Source: Streptococcus panodentis
GTDB lineage: Bacteria; Bacillota; Bacilli; Lactobacillales; Streptococcaceae
Assembly: GCF_017884005.1 (NCBI RefSeq)
Contig: NZ_QFAY01000001.1
Coordinates: forward strand, 111,682-175,681
Length of the DNA: 64,000 nt
Direction of reading: 5' to 3'
Position numbers and translations under genes: made by a program. The notes beneath the pieces were generated by a model. It ran no database searches, was not told the origin of the DNA, and worked only from the letters and a program-made list of their open reading frames with translations. This document shows positions 28,795 to 37,690 of this stretch, piece by piece. How positions within the stretch are numbered: the first letter of the stretch is position 1; the number at the start of each line of letters is the position of its first letter.

Positions 28795-29000
28795 TTTGAT
28801 ACTCAAAGAAAATCGAAGGTAAGAAGGCAGACAGATGCAGACAGAGCTTCCTTCCGGAAAGAAGCAGCAAAAGAGCACTGCTTTGAGGCGGTGGATGGAG
28901 CTTCCGCTAGGAAGTGTCAGCGGTACTGACTTTGCGGCTGCAAGCGGTGGGACAGCTTCCGTGAGGGCGCAGCCACCTTCTTTGAGTATCTGCCAGGCAG
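28795..29000 (-). repeat. BOX-like mosaic repeat between thyA and dfr
   Basis: It opens with GATACTCAAAGAAAATCGAA and closes with TTTGAGTATC in the opposite sense. Inside, the minus strand reads CACTTCCTAGCGGAAGCTCC and CACCGCCTCAAAGC, the same module as the 39456-39567 units. GTGAGGGCGCAGCCACC matches part of the 20247 and 54193 modules. A small ORF through it is a by-product of the repeat. Confidence 0.65.
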
Positions 29001-29102
29001 AAAGGCTGAGCTTCAAACTTGGTCTTTTTGTAATTTTGTAATTTTTTAAAGCAAAGCAGCCGTAAGTCATGCTTTAATTAAGCCTTTTTCTGTAAAATTT
29101 GA

Positions 29103-29108
29103 TAGAAT
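29103..29108 (+). promoter_or_regulatory. extended -10 promoter of the dfr-clpX-engB run
   Basis: TGATAGAAT, about 28 bp before the dihydrofolate reductase start. Confidence 0.4.
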
Positions 29109-29135
29109 AGAAGTACTAATGCAAAGGATGACGGA

Positions 29136-29648
29136 ATGACAAAGAAGATTATCGCCATTTGGGCGCAGGCCGAGAGAGGACTGATAGGAAAAGATCAGGT
29201 GATGCCTTGGCACTTGCCCGCTGAGCTGCAGCATTTTAAAGAAACAACCACCGGCCATGCCATTCTGATGGGCCGGGTTACCTTTGAGGGGATGAAGCGG
29301 CGTGTCTTGCCCAACCGCATCAGTCTGATTCTGACGAGGGACAAAGATTATCAGATTGATGATGAAAAGGTCTTTATTTTTAATACAGCAGAGGATGTTT
29401 TGGCTTGGTATGAAAAGCAAGACAAAAACCTCTATATCATCGGCGGAGCTCAGGTGCTGGCCCTTTTTGAGCCATATCTGGACGAATTAATTCAAACTCA
29501 GATTGAGGCTGAGCTGGAGGGGGATACGTATTTCCCTGCCGGCTTCGACTGGTCGCCTTATCAAGAGAGCAGCAGCCGGTTTTATCCTAAGGATGAGAAA
29601 AATGCCTATAATTTTACGGTGAAGCACTATCAAAGAAAGGATTCGTAA
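29136..29648 (+). CDS. folA: dihydrofolate reductase
   Basis: A 170-residue enzyme reducing dihydrofolate with [32 protein letters not shown] contains the conserved Trp and the acidic-residue region; [13 protein letters not shown] and [12 protein letters not shown] complete the NADPH site. It is followed 2 bp later by a small conserved membrane ORF and then clpX, the usual streptococcal arrangement. Direct trimethoprim target; no resistance change can be called from sequence alone. Confidence 0.93.
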   Translation: MTKKIIAIWAQAERGLIGKDQVMPWHLPAELQHFKETTTGHAILMGRVTFEGMKRRVLPNRISLILTRDKDYQIDDEKVFIFNTAEDVLAWYEKQDKNLYIIGGAQVLALFEPYLDELIQTQIEAELEGDTYFPAGFDWSPYQESSSRFYPKDEKNAYNFTVKHYQRKDS

Positions 29649-29650
29649 AA

Positions 29651-29821
29651 ATGGAGCGGAGTATTTTTGGTTTTTTTACGGCCTTTTTAAGCGTTATCTG
29701 CGTGATTTGCGCCATTCAGACCTTTCGGAAAAAGCGGTTTGGGCTGGCAGCTTTATTTTTGCTGAATGCTTTTACAAATCTGGTCAATTCCATTCATGCT
29801 TTTTACATGACGCTTTTTTAA
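29651..29821 (+). CDS. small membrane protein between dfr and clpX
   Basis: A 56-residue ORF, starting MERSIFGFFTAFLSVICVIC and ending FYMTLF. Two hydrophobic helices are separated by the basic turn FRKKRFG. It begins 2 bp after the dfr stop and lies in the position where streptococci carry a short hypothetical gene. Function unknown; the real coding status is supported by position, spacing and hydrophobic periodicity. Confidence 0.65.
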   Translation: MERSIFGFFTAFLSVICVICAIQTFRKKRFGLAALFLLNAFTNLVNSIHAFYMTLF

Positions 29822-29873
29822 TGTCTGCAAGAATAAATAAAATAGAATTAGAAATTTAGAATTGGAGTAACAA

Positions 29874-31103
29874 ATGCCTACAAGTCGCAACAATGATATG
29901 ATGGTCTACTGTTCTTTCTGCGGAAAGAGCCAAGATGAGGTGCAGAAGATTATCGCCGGCAACAATGCTTTTATCTGCAATGAATGTGTCGAGCTGGCTC
30001 AGGAGATTATCCGTGAGGAACTGGCCGAGGAAGTGCTGGCTGACCTGTCTGAAGTGCCGAAGCCACAGGAACTGCTCACTATCTTGAATCACTATGTCAT
30101 CGGTCAGGATCGGGCTAAGCGTGCTTTAGCAGTAGCGGTTTACAACCACTACAAGCGTATCAACTACCACGACAGTCGTGAAGAAGAAGATGTGGAACTG
30201 CAAAAGTCAAATATTCTCATGATTGGCCCGACTGGATCCGGAAAGACTTTTCTGGCTCAGACACTGGCCCGCAGCCTCAATGTGCCTTTTGCCATTGCGG
30301 ATGCCACTGCTTTGACTGAAGCTGGCTATGTCGGAGAAGATGTGGAAAATATTCTGCTCAAACTGCTGCAGGCGGCTGACTTTAACATTGAACGCGCTGA
30401 ACGCGGCATCATCTATGTGGATGAAATCGACAAAATCGCAAAGAAAAGCGAAAACGTGTCGATTACCCGTGATGTCTCCGGTGAAGGGGTGCAGCAGGCT
30501 CTGCTGAAAATCATCGAAGGCACTGTAGCCAGTGTACCGCCTCAGGGCGGACGCAAGCATCCGCAGCAGGAGATGATTCAGGTTGATACCAAGAACATCC
30601 TCTTTATCGTCGGCGGTGCTTTTGATGGTATTGAGGAAATCGTCAAGCAGCGGCTGGGTGAGAAAATCATCGGTTTCGGCCAGAATAACCGCGCCATTGA
30701 TGAAGGCGGCTCCTACATGCAGGAAATCATCGCAGAAGATATTCAAAAATTCGGGATTATCCCGGAACTAATCGGCCGCCTGCCGGTCTTTGCCGCCCTG
30801 GAGCAGCTGACGGTGGATGATTTGGTACGGATTCTGAGCGAGCCTAAAAATGCGCTGGTCAAGCAGTACCAGGCCCTGCTTTCTTATGATGATGTCAAGC
30901 TGGAGTTTGACGAAGATGCCCTGCAGGAAATTGCCAATAAAGCCATTGAACGCAAGACCGGAGCTCGCGGTCTGCGCTCCATTATCGAAGAAACCATGAT
31001 GGATGTCATGTTTGAAGTGCCGAGTCAGGAAAATGTCAAGCTGGTCCGCATTACCAAAGAAGCAGTGGATGGAACGGATAAGCCGGTTTTGGAAACGGCC
31101 TAA
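29874..31103 (+). CDS. clpX: ATP-dependent Clp protease ATP-binding subunit ClpX
   Basis: A 409-residue AAA+ unfoldase that feeds ClpP. The N-terminal zinc-binding domain has Cys13, Cys16, Cys35 and Cys38. Walker A is [15 protein letters not shown] and Walker [14 protein letters not shown]. The pore and sensor regions and the ClpP-contact loop region are of normal spacing, and [13 protein letters not shown] is typical. It is followed 10 bp later by engB, a conserved pair in streptococci. Confidence 0.97.
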   Translation: MPTSRNNDMMVYCSFCGKSQDEVQKIIAGNNAFICNECVELAQEIIREELAEEVLADLSEVPKPQELLTILNHYVIGQDRAKRALAVAVYNHYKRINYHDSREEEDVELQKSNILMIGPTGSGKTFLAQTLARSLNVPFAIADATALTEAGYVGEDVENILLKLLQAADFNIERAERGIIYVDEIDKIAKKSENVSITRDVSGEGVQQALLKIIEGTVASVPPQGGRKHPQQEMIQVDTKNILFIVGGAFDGIEEIVKQRLGEKIIGFGQNNRAIDEGGSYMQEIIAEDIQKFGIIPELIGRLPVFAALEQLTVDDLVRILSEPKNALVKQYQALLSYDDVKLEFDEDALQEIANKAIERKTGARGLRSIIEETMMDVMFEVPSQENVKLVRITKEAVDGTDKPVLETA

Positions 31104-31113
31104 CGAGGTGCTT

Positions 31114-31701
31114 ATGGAAATCAATACACACAATGCCGATATTCTGCTGAGTGCAGCTAATCAGTCTCACTACCCTCAGGACGATATTCCTGAGATTGCG
31201 CTGGCTGGCCGCTCCAATGTCGGCAAGTCCAGCTTTATCAATACCCTGCTCAATCGGAAAAATTTGGCCCGAACGTCCGGCAAACCCGGCAAAACCCAGC
31301 TGCTCAACTTTTTTAATATCGACGACAAGCTGCGTTTTGTCGATGTTCCCGGCTATGGATATGCCAAGGTTTCCAAGACGGAGCGGGCCAAGTGGGGACG
31401 CATGATAGAGGAATACCTGACCAGCCGGGATAATCTCAGAGCTGTTGTCAGTCTGGTTGACCTCCGCCATGATCCCAGTGCAGATGATGTGCAGATGTAT
31501 GAATTTCTCAAATACTATGACATCCCGGTCATATTGGTAGCAACTAAGGCTGATAAGATTCCGCGCGGCAAGTGGAATAAGCATGAAGCGGCCATCAAGA
31601 AAAAGCTGGATTTTGATAAAAATGACGATTTTGTCCTCTTTTCCTCTGTCAGCAAGGATGGTCTGGATGCCGCCTGGGATGCTATTTTAGCCAAAATCTA
31701 A
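31114..31701 (+). CDS. engB: ribosome-assembly GTPase YsxC/EngB
   Basis: A 195-residue GTPase needed for 50S subunit maturation. G1 is [16 protein letters not shown]3 is [14 protein letters not shown]4 is VATKADKI and G5 is in LFSSVSKDG. The ATG at 31114 has GAGGTG upstream and gives the standard N-terminus. A terminator follows after about 12 bp. Confidence 0.94.
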   Translation: MEINTHNADILLSAANQSHYPQDDIPEIALAGRSNVGKSSFINTLLNRKNLARTSGKPGKTQLLNFFNIDDKLRFVDVPGYGYAKVSKTERAKWGRMIEEYLTSRDNLRAVVSLVDLRHDPSADDVQMYEFLKYYDIPVILVATKADKIPRGKWNKHEAAIKKKLDFDKNDDFVLFSSVSKDGLDAAWDAILAKI

Positions 31702-31713
31702 GTATACGAATTA

Positions 31714-31744
31714 AATCCAACTCACTTTTTGAGCTGGATTTTTT
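31714..31744 (+). terminator. terminator after engB
   Basis: AATCCAACTCA against TGAGCTGGATT, then TTTT. Confidence 0.8.
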
Positions 31745-31810
31745 GAAATAAGTCGAAAAATGTTACATACTTGTAATTAATTGGTAGTAGTATTTCACTA
31801 TTTAGTGTGT

Positions 31811-31816
31811 TACAAT
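31811..31816 (+). promoter_or_regulatory. extended -10 promoter of the glucosaminidase gene
   Basis: TGTTACAAT. It overlaps an in-frame ATG at 31815, which argues that this ATG is not the start and that GTG at 31848 is. Confidence 0.5.
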
Positions 31817-31847
31817 GGTAGAACTAAATGGAACTAGGAGAAGCACT

Positions 31848-32546
31848 GTGAAAAAGAGAATCTCAAAAAAAGGAAAAAGACTTCTTTCGACTTTGTTTGC
31901 AATGGCAGCAACAGTCGCTGTTGGTTTTGTTTTGGCTCATCAGACCAACTCTGCCAGTGCCAATAACAGCGACCAGCAGCCGATGAATCAGACGGATTAT
32001 TTTATCTCTCAAATCGGTGAGCCGGCTCGCCAGCTGGGACAAGACAATGACTTGTATGCTTCTGTCATGATTGCACAGGCTATTTTGGAAAGCGGTTCTG
32101 GTCAGTCAGGCCTGTCGGATGACCCGCATTATAACCTCTTTGGTATTAAAGGCCAATATGACGGCCAGTCTGCGACGATGCAGACTTGGGAAGACGACGG
32201 CCAAGGCAATGCCTACACCATCAACGACAGCTTCCGCTCTTATCCTAGCTATGTAGAGTCTCTGCAGGACTATGTCACTGTCCTCAAGCAGGGTCATTTT
32301 GCTGGAGCTTGGAAGAGCAATACTTCCAGCTATCAGGATGCAACCGCAGCCTTGACCGGTGTTTATGCGACGGACAGCAGCTATAATTCCAAGCTGAACT
32401 ACATCATTGAGAAATACGATTTAACTCGCTTTGACTCTCCCAGCTTTCAGTCTGGAGCGGATTATATGGTCTATAACCCATACCGCCAGCAGTACACAAC
32501 TCAGGATGTCTTAGATATTGATACAGCTTGGGCTAATAGATTTTAA
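31848..32546 (+). CDS. secreted N-acetylglucosaminidase (peptidoglycan hydrolase)
   Basis: A 232-residue GH73-type glucosaminidase. A basic signal peptide (KKRISKKGKRLLS, hydrophobic core, cleavage near SASA/NN) is followed by the catalytic domain with SVMIAQAILESGSGQSGLSD (catalytic Glu) and YNLFGIKGQYDG, then SYVESLQDYVTVLKQG. There are no wall-binding repeats. It would cleave the glycan strands of its own wall or of neighbours. GTG at 31848 is chosen because AGGAG lies about 10 nt upstream. Confidence 0.88.
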   Translation: MKKRISKKGKRLLSTLFAMAATVAVGFVLAHQTNSASANNSDQQPMNQTDYFISQIGEPARQLGQDNDLYASVMIAQAILESGSGQSGLSDDPHYNLFGIKGQYDGQSATMQTWEDDGQGNAYTINDSFRSYPSYVESLQDYVTVLKQGHFAGAWKSNTSSYQDATAALTGVYATDSSYNSKLNYIIEKYDLTRFDSPSFQSGADYMVYNPYRQQYTTQDVLDIDTAWANRF

Positions 32547-32572
32547 AAAAAAGAGGGATGCCCTCTTTTTTT
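32546..32572 (+). terminator. terminator after the glucosaminidase
   Basis: AAAAAAAGAGGG and CCCTCTTTTTTT around a 3-nt loop. Confidence 0.85.
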
Positions 32573-32639
32573 ATGCGTCCATAGTTTTTCTTTATCGCTT
32601 GCATAAAAAATATATATGATAGAGAAGCCTCTCTTATGC

Positions 32640-32645
32640 TACAAT
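32640..32645 (+). promoter_or_regulatory. extended -10 promoter of mmuP-mmuM
   Basis: TGCTACAAT, 30 bp before the permease start, with AAAGGAAG as the ribosome site. Confidence 0.45.
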
Positions 32646-32675
32646 AGATAGATAGCAAAAAATAAAGGAAGTTTT

Positions 32676-34082
32676 ATGGAAGCAAAAGATTTTAAGCAGG
32701 AACATTCTCAGAATCACAACTTTGAAAATGAAGGGCAGTTTCACCGCAAAATGACCAGCCGCCATCTTTTCATGCTGTCCTTAGGCGGAGTGATTGGGAC
32801 GGGACTTTTTCTCAGTTCAGGCTATACAATTGCTCAGGCCGGACCGCTGGGAGCAGTGCTGTCCTATTTGGTGGGAGCTGTGGTGGTCTATCTAGTCATG
32901 CTGTCACTGGGAGAGCTGGCGGTTGCTATGCCGGTAACTGGCTCATTTCATACGTATGCAACTAAGTTTATCAGTCCCGGAACGGGCTTTGCTGTCGCCT
33001 GGCTTTACTGGATCTGCTGGACGGTGGCACTGGGGACGGAGTTTCTGGGAGCAGGCATGCTCATGCAGCGCTGGTTCCCAGCTGTTCCGCCTTGGATATT
33101 TGCAACGATTTTTGCTTCAGTCATCTTTGGGATCAATGCTCTCAGTGTCAGACTTTTTGCAGAAGCGGAGTTTTACTTTTCCAGCATCAAGGTAATCACG
33201 ATTATTGTCTTTATCGTACTGGGAACAGCCGCCATTTTTGGGCTCATTCCCATGCAGGGCGATCAGTCAGCACCTTACTTCAGAAATCTGACGGCTCACG
33301 GGGCTTTTCCTCGTGATTGGACAGCCCTGCTGTCTATCATGCTGGCTGTTAATTATGCGTTTTCGGGGACAGAGCTGATCGGGATTGCAGCCGGTGAAAC
33401 GGACAATCCGACGGAGGCGGTGCCCCAGGCCATCAAAACGACCATTGGCCGGCTGGTTATTTTCTTTGTCCTGACGATTATCGTTCTGGCTGCTCTTTTG
33501 CCGGTCAAGGAAGCCGGAGTTACGCAGGCCCCCTTTGTAGCGGTTTTTGATAAAATCGGTCTGCCTTTTGCAGCAGATATCATGAATTTTGTCATTCTGA
33601 CTGCCATTCTGTCTGCGGGCAATTCCGGCCTGTATGCTTCCAGCAGGATGCTTTGGTCCTTGGCCAATGAAGGCATGATCAGCCAGAAAGTGGTCAAAAT
33701 CAATCAGCATGGTGTGCCGATGCGGGCTCTTCTCCTGTCCATGCTGGGAGCGGTACTGGCTCTCTTTTCCAGCTTTTACGCAGCAGATACAGTGTTTTTG
33801 GCTTTGGTTTCCATTGCTGGCTTTGCCGTGGTTGTCGTCTGGCTGTCCATCCCCATTGCGCAGATCCGCTTTCGCAGGGAGTGGCTAAAGGAGCACAAGG
33901 AAGAGGATTTAGCTTTTAAAACGCCTTTCAGCCCTCTTTTGCCTTATCTGACCATTTTCCTGTTGGCCTTGTCCGTCATCGGGATTGCCTGGGATCCGTC
34001 ACAGCGGGCCGGACTGTATTTTGGAGTTCCCTTTGTCATTCTCTGCTATCTTTACTATTATATCCGTCATCGCAAGTTTTAG
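32676..34082 (+). CDS. mmuP: amino-acid permease, probable S-methylmethionine transporter
   Basis: A 468-residue APC-superfamily permease with about twelve membrane segments. The first carries the substrate motif [39 protein letters not shown] and the GxxWD end region fit AAT/MmuP members. It lies 9 bp before a homocysteine S-methyltransferase gene, and this pairing supports S-methylmethionine as the substrate. Without that context only amino-acid permease could be claimed. Confidence 0.82.
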   Translation: MEAKDFKQEHSQNHNFENEGQFHRKMTSRHLFMLSLGGVIGTGLFLSSGYTIAQAGPLGAVLSYLVGAVVVYLVMLSLGELAVAMPVTGSFHTYATKFISPGTGFAVAWLYWICWTVALGTEFLGAGMLMQRWFPAVPPWIFATIFASVIFGINALSVRLFAEAEFYFSSIKVITIIVFIVLGTAAIFGLIPMQGDQSAPYFRNLTAHGAFPRDWTALLSIMLAVNYAFSGTELIGIAAGETDNPTEAVPQAIKTTIGRLVIFFVLTIIVLAALLPVKEAGVTQAPFVAVFDKIGLPFAADIMNFVILTAILSAGNSGLYASSRMLWSLANEGMISQKVVKINQHGVPMRALLLSMLGAVLALFSSFYAADTVFLALVSIAGFAVVVVWLSIPIAQIRFRREWLKEHKEEDLAFKTPFSPLLPYLTIFLLALSVIGIAWDPSQRAGLYFGVPFVILCYLYYYIRHRKF

Positions 34083-34091
34083 GAGGCCGTT

Positions 34092-35048
34092 ATGGGGAAA
34101 TTTAACGATTTACTGACAGAAAATGAAGTGATTATTTTAGACGGTGCCTTGGGAACCGAGCTGGAAAGCCGAGGATATGATGTTTCCGGCAAGCTCTGGT
34201 CGGCTAAGTATCTGTTGGACAATCCTCAGGTCATTCAGAAACTGCATGAGACTTATGTGCGGGCCGGCAGTGACATCATTACTACCTCTAGCTACCAGGC
34301 CAGTATCCCAGCCTTTACTGAGGCCGGGCTGACTGCAGAAGCCAGCTATAACCTCCTCAAAGAAACGGTCAAACTGGCACGGGACGCTATTGAGCAAGTC
34401 TGGCAGGAACTGCCTGAGCAAGATAAGACTCGGCGTCCTTATCCCTTGGTCGCTGGCTCAGTAGGCCCCTATGCAGCCTATCTGTCTGATGGTTCAGAGT
34501 ACACGGGTGCCTATCAGCTGACCAAGGAGGAATTTCAGGATTTTCACCGGCCCCGCATCCAAGCTTTGCTGGAAGCAGGGAGCGACCTGCTGGCTGTTGA
34601 GACTATTCCCAATGGAGCAGAAGCAGCTGCCCTGCTCGATTTGCTGGCGACAGAGTTTCCGCAGGCAGAAGCTTACCTGTCCTTTACGGCTCAGTCAGAG
34701 GAGGCGATTTCAGATGGCAGCCGAATCGAAGAAGTCGGCGCTTGGGCTCAGGCCAGCCCGCAAATCCTAGCTGTCGGCTTTAACTGTACAGCACCGCACC
34801 TTATCTCTCCCCTGCTGGACAGGCTGCGGCAGGTCTGCAGCAAGCCTCTCCTGACCTATCCCAACTCCGGTGAAATCTATGACGGAGTGACACAGACTTG
34901 GCACGATGACCCTGAACAGGGCAGGACGCTGGTAGAAAACAGTCGGATTTGGCAGCAGCAGGGGGCAAGACTTTTAGGCGGCTGCTGTCGGACACGGCCG
35001 GAAGATATTGCGCAGCTGGCAGCCTATTTCAGGAGCAGGGATAGTTAA
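34092..35048 (+). CDS. mmuM: homocysteine S-methyltransferase
   Basis: A 318-residue zinc enzyme that makes methionine from homocysteine and S-methylmethionine. It has ILDGALGTELESRGYDV at the start, GSVGPYAAYL, and the zinc ligands in VGFNCTAPHL and the C-terminal GGCCRTRPEDI. With the upstream permease it forms a methionine salvage pair. A terminator overlaps its 3' end. Confidence 0.93.
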   Translation: MGKFNDLLTENEVIILDGALGTELESRGYDVSGKLWSAKYLLDNPQVIQKLHETYVRAGSDIITTSSYQASIPAFTEAGLTAEASYNLLKETVKLARDAIEQVWQELPEQDKTRRPYPLVAGSVGPYAAYLSDGSEYTGAYQLTKEEFQDFHRPRIQALLEAGSDLLAVETIPNGAEAAALLDLLATEFPQAEAYLSFTAQSEEAISDGSRIEEVGAWAQASPQILAVGFNCTAPHLISPLLDRLRQVCSKPLLTYPNSGEIYDGVTQTWHDDPEQGRTLVENSRIWQQQGARLLGGCCRTRPEDIAQLAAYFRSRDS

Positions 35049-35063
35049 TCCCCTGCTCTTTTT
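35032..35063 (+). terminator. terminator of mmuPM
   Basis: GAGCAGGG against CCCTGCTC followed by T tract; the stem includes the last codons of mmuM. Confidence 0.75.
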
Positions 35064-35078
35064 AGGAAAAAAGATTGC

Positions 35079-35116
35079 AGAAAACGCTTTCCGAAAATGA
35101 AACTTTGTGATATACT
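35079..35116 (+). promoter_or_regulatory. promoter and cre-like site of the formate/nitrite channel gene
   Basis: The extended -10 TGATATACT (TATACT at 35111-35116) precedes the start at 35147. AGAAAACGCTTTCC (35079-35092) is a near-palindrome close to cre and overlaps the -35 area, a placement suited to CcpA control. Confidence 0.5.
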
Positions 35117-35146
35117 ATACATAGTTTCATTTGATAGGAGATTTTT

Positions 35147-35944
35147 ATGCCAGAATCGACATTTATTCCCAAAATCGAAGCAGCTTGTCGCAAGAAAGAA
35201 GCCCTGTTTGATAAGAGCAAGACCAAGTATGCTGTCCGTTCCATCTTTGCTGGTGCTTTCCTGACCTTTAGTACAGGGGCCGGAGCCATTGCAGCAGACC
35301 TGACAAATAAGATTGTTCCAGGAAGCGGCCGCTTTCTCTTTCCTTTTATCTTTGCTTGGGGCTTGGCTTACATTGTCTTTCTAAATGCTGAGCTGGTGAC
35401 TTCTAATATGATGTTTCTGACCGCTGGCACTTTTCTAAAGAAGATTGACTGGAAAAAGGCCCTGCTGATTTTGCTTTATTGTACATTTTTCAACCTTATC
35501 GGCGCTCTGATAGCTGGCTGGCTCTTTGCCAATTCAGCAGCCTATGCAGGACTCAGTAAGGAAAGCTTTATCGCCGGCGTGGTGCAGATGAAGCTGGCTC
35601 GTTCCAATGAGCTGATTTTGCTAGAGGGAGTGCTGGCCAATATCTTTGTCAACATTGCCATTCTCTCATTCGTTCTGGTTAAGGACGGTACAGCTAAGCT
35701 CATGCTGGTGCTTTCGGCTATTTACATGTTTGTCTTTCTGACCAACGAACACTTGGCGGCTAACTTTGCTTCCTTTGCTATCGTCAAGTTCAGCTCAGCA
35801 GCTGCGCAGATTCAGAACTTTGACATCGGCAATATCTTGCGTCACTGGGGTGTCACCTTTATCGGCAATCTCATCGGAGGCGGTCTCCTCATCGGCCTGC
35901 CATACGCTTGGTTTAATAAAAACGAAAATGATTATGTAGACTGA
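35147..35944 (+). CDS. formate/nitrite transporter family channel
   Basis: A 265-residue FNT-family pentameric channel protein with six hydrophobic segments. LTFSTGAGAIAADLTNKIVP, VFLNAELVTSNMMFL and VFLTNEHLAANFASF mark the family; the last contains the region of the central His. In a lactic-acid bacterium with mixed-acid metabolism export of formate from pyruvate formate-lyase is the likely role. It is monocistronic with its own terminator. Confidence 0.85.
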   Translation: MPESTFIPKIEAACRKKEALFDKSKTKYAVRSIFAGAFLTFSTGAGAIAADLTNKIVPGSGRFLFPFIFAWGLAYIVFLNAELVTSNMMFLTAGTFLKKIDWKKALLILLYCTFFNLIGALIAGWLFANSAAYAGLSKESFIAGVVQMKLARSNELILLEGVLANIFVNIAILSFVLVKDGTAKLMLVLSAIYMFVFLTNEHLAANFASFAIVKFSSAAAQIQNFDIGNILRHWGVTFIGNLIGGGLLIGLPYAWFNKNENDYVD

Positions 35945-35945
35945 C

Positions 35946-35971
35946 AAAAAAGGATTTTCGGATCCTTTTTT
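35946..35971 (+). terminator. terminator after the formate/nitrite channel
   Basis: AAAAAAGGAT and ATCCTTTTTT around a 6-nt loop. Confidence 0.85.
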
Positions 35972-36001
35972 GATTCTATTCATTAAAACAAATAGGTTCC
36001 T

Positions 36002-36274
36002 ATGGATGAATTCTGCGGCTTCATCTATTGGTCTATAGCTGTTCAAGCTCAGACTTTATCTGCTTTGTCAGGCAACTTTGATGCTTCGGCTGATGCAGCA
36101 AGCCGTGCGAATCTCTTGACTCAAGCGAGTGCGGCAGCAGTACAAGCAGCGATCCAAGCTCAGCTCTTGGTACAGGAAGCATCCGCTCTATCAAGTGAAA
36201 GTACGGTATCAGCTGCTAACCCGGCAGTCAATACAGGGACTAATCTCTTTACAGAGCAGTTTGTTGGCAGCTAA
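36002..36274 (+). CDS. short Ala/Gln/Ser-rich ORF, unknown, possibly a gene remnant
   Basis: Ninety residues. After an unusual start (MDEFCGFIYWSIAV) it runs QAQTLSALSGNFDASADAAS, RANLLTQASAAAVQAAIQAQ and LLVQEASALSSESTVSAANP, strongly helical and Ala/Gln-rich. There is no ribosome site before the ATG, but codon use looks like a translated gene and a strong terminator follows 10 bp after the stop. It may be the 3' end of a larger gene whose 5' part has been deleted. No family recognised. Confidence 0.4.
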   Translation: MDEFCGFIYWSIAVQAQTLSALSGNFDASADAASRANLLTQASAAAVQAAIQAQLLVQEASALSSESTVSAANPAVNTGTNLFTEQFVGS

Positions 36275-36282
36275 TCTAATAG

Positions 36283-36317
36283 CTAGAGGAATGTGATGAA
36301 ATTCCTCTAGTTTTTTT
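36283..36317 (+). terminator. terminator after the Ala-rich ORF
   Basis: CTAGAGGAAT against ATTCCTCTAG (10 bp) followed by seven T. Confidence 0.85.
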
Positions 36318-36422
36318 ATTTGACATTGGTAAAACTCTCTAAACACGAACTATAAAATTATAATATAATTGAAAGATCGTATTTATCTTCAAGATTGATT
36401 TACAAAACAATCAAAGTAATCT

Positions 36423-36569
36423 ATAATAGGGGATAGGTTAATATGTTATAAAAAAGGAGATTTATATAAAGGTTATGGAGTTTTAGGAGAAGAGTTCCAC
36501 ATCAATTACTATATAGAAATAAAAAGTTATTTTGTATTAGATAACGATGTTTATACTGATTTTGTTTAA
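36423..36569 (+). pseudogene. C-terminal fragment of a lost AT-rich gene
   Basis: An open frame without a usable start reads YKKGDLYKGYGVLGEEFHIN and YYIEIKSYFVLDNDVYTDFV then TAA at 36567. The sequence has the look of real protein but no ATG with ribosome site. A second short tail (GDETKFTAELGDME, stop) ends near 36690. Both look like relics of genes related to the lipoprotein cluster. Confidence 0.4.
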
Positions 36570-36693
36570 AAATTTCTTGTTGGTTAAAGTAAAATACTTT
36601 GGTTTTAAAGGAGTCTGTTTCTTATAAGGGAAGTTAAATATAGACGGAGATGAGACGAAATTTACAGCAGAATTAGGTGATATGGAGTAAGAT

Positions 36694-36770
36694 TATGAAA
36701 AAAATTTAAAAGTGTTAATTGTTTTTCTAGGAGGTTAATGATTATAATAAAATCATGCTGTAGTAAGGAG
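36694..36770 (+). pseudogene. decayed copy of the lipoprotein signal-peptide region
   Basis: ATGAAAAAAATTTAAAAGTG and the following CTAGGAGGTTAATGATTATA align with the 5' end of the intact lipoprotein gene at 36850 (ATGAAGAAAATTTTAAAAAT; TTAGGAGGTTTAATGATTAT). Single-base deletions break the frame at the third and later codons. It is a dead tandem duplicate of the lipoprotein start. Confidence 0.6.
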
Positions 36771-36849
36771 GAAGCAATGGGAGAAAATCACAAGGATAAA
36801 CCACAGTTTTTCAAATAATGGGATGATGGATAAGGAAGAGGAGAAGGTT

Positions 36850-37566
36850 ATGAAGAAAATTTTAAAAATATTCATTATAATTTTAGGAGGTTTAATGATT
36901 ATGACGAATTTATCAGGTTGTGATAAAAATAGTCGTGCTCATGTGGAAAGTCAGTTTGCGGATTTAGAAAAAGTTTATTCTACTGCAAATGTTTCGGACT
37001 TGTTTAAATTTTATCCGAAAGGATTTGAAATTATTTATACAGTTTCAAATTTTGATGAGACTGGGAAAGATGTTCAATATTCTATAAATGTTTCAGGAAA
37101 TCCTATTGATAAATCCATTAAAGGATTTATTGAAAAAAAAGCTGGACAGGTTTTTGAAGATGATATAACCAGTGAGATTGTATACAAACACAATATTCAA
37201 TATTCTGCCCAAGGGTGGGAGAGCTTAGATTCAGATTATGTTATGGAGGAGGAAGCGAAAAACATCACTTTTCTCTTTCAATCCAATGTTTTTTCTGAAA
37301 AAATATTGTCTAGCTATAAATTAATTAATAGTCGATATAACCCTGAAATTCCTGCCTATCATTTGGCATATTATTTGGATGAGGGATTAGCAGCAAAAAA
37401 TCACTTGGATTCATCTTGGAGAAATCAAAATGAAAATTTTGTTCTTTCTTTTACCAGAAATATTAGTGACGATAGAAAATATGTTCAAATTAATATGTCT
37501 ACTTCGCGTTCCCTAAAATCAGAAACTATAATAAATGAATACAGAGAGGTGAATGATAATGAGTAG
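36850..37566 (+). CDS. AT-rich lipoprotein of unknown function
   Basis: A 238-residue protein with a type II signal peptide (MKKILKIFIIILGGLMIMTN, lipobox LSGC, Cys24), so it should be lipid-anchored outside the membrane. The mature part is mostly beta and charged, with no motif I can name (FYPKGFEIIYTVSNFDETGK, FIEKKAGQVF). GAGGAG precedes the ATG. Composition is much more AT-rich than the core genes and a dead copy of its 5' end lies just upstream, as in tandem lipoprotein clusters. It overlaps a 27-codon ORF. Confidence 0.75.
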   Translation: MKKILKIFIIILGGLMIMTNLSGCDKNSRAHVESQFADLEKVYSTANVSDLFKFYPKGFEIIYTVSNFDETGKDVQYSINVSGNPIDKSIKGFIEKKAGQVFEDDITSEIVYKHNIQYSAQGWESLDSDYVMEEEAKNITFLFQSNVFSEKILSSYKLINSRYNPEIPAYHLAYYLDEGLAAKNHLDSSWRNQNENFVLSFTRNISDDRKYVQINMSTSRSLKSETIINEYREVNDNE

Positions 37567-37642
37567 CGAATTAACAGCGTATGTTGCAAGGTTGGCATAT
37601 ACTATTGAGGATGGGATTATTGAATCGCAAGAGAGTATATAA
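37559..37642 (+). CDS. 27-residue truncated ORF overlapping the lipoprotein gene
   Basis: MSSELTAYVARLAYTIEDGI and IESQESI then TAA. GAGAGG lies just upstream and the start overlaps the lipoprotein stop, so it would be translated by coupling. It reads like the N-terminus of a longer protein cut short by an early stop. Family not recognised. Confidence 0.4.
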   Translation: MSSELTAYVARLAYTIEDGIIESQESI

Positions 37643-37690
37643 ACGAAGTCCGGTATAATATATGATAAAAAATACTAAAGAGGAAGCGTC

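Noticed and set aside
28835..29041. 68-codon ORF between thyA and dfr
   Set aside because: Same reason: it spans a BOX-like mosaic and has no ribosome site.
31704..31711. TACGAATT, one base off the competence cin-box TACGAATA, after engB
   Set aside because: It lies upstream of the engB terminator and about 100 bp from the extended -10 of the glucosaminidase gene, so it is not placed to act as a late-competence promoter.
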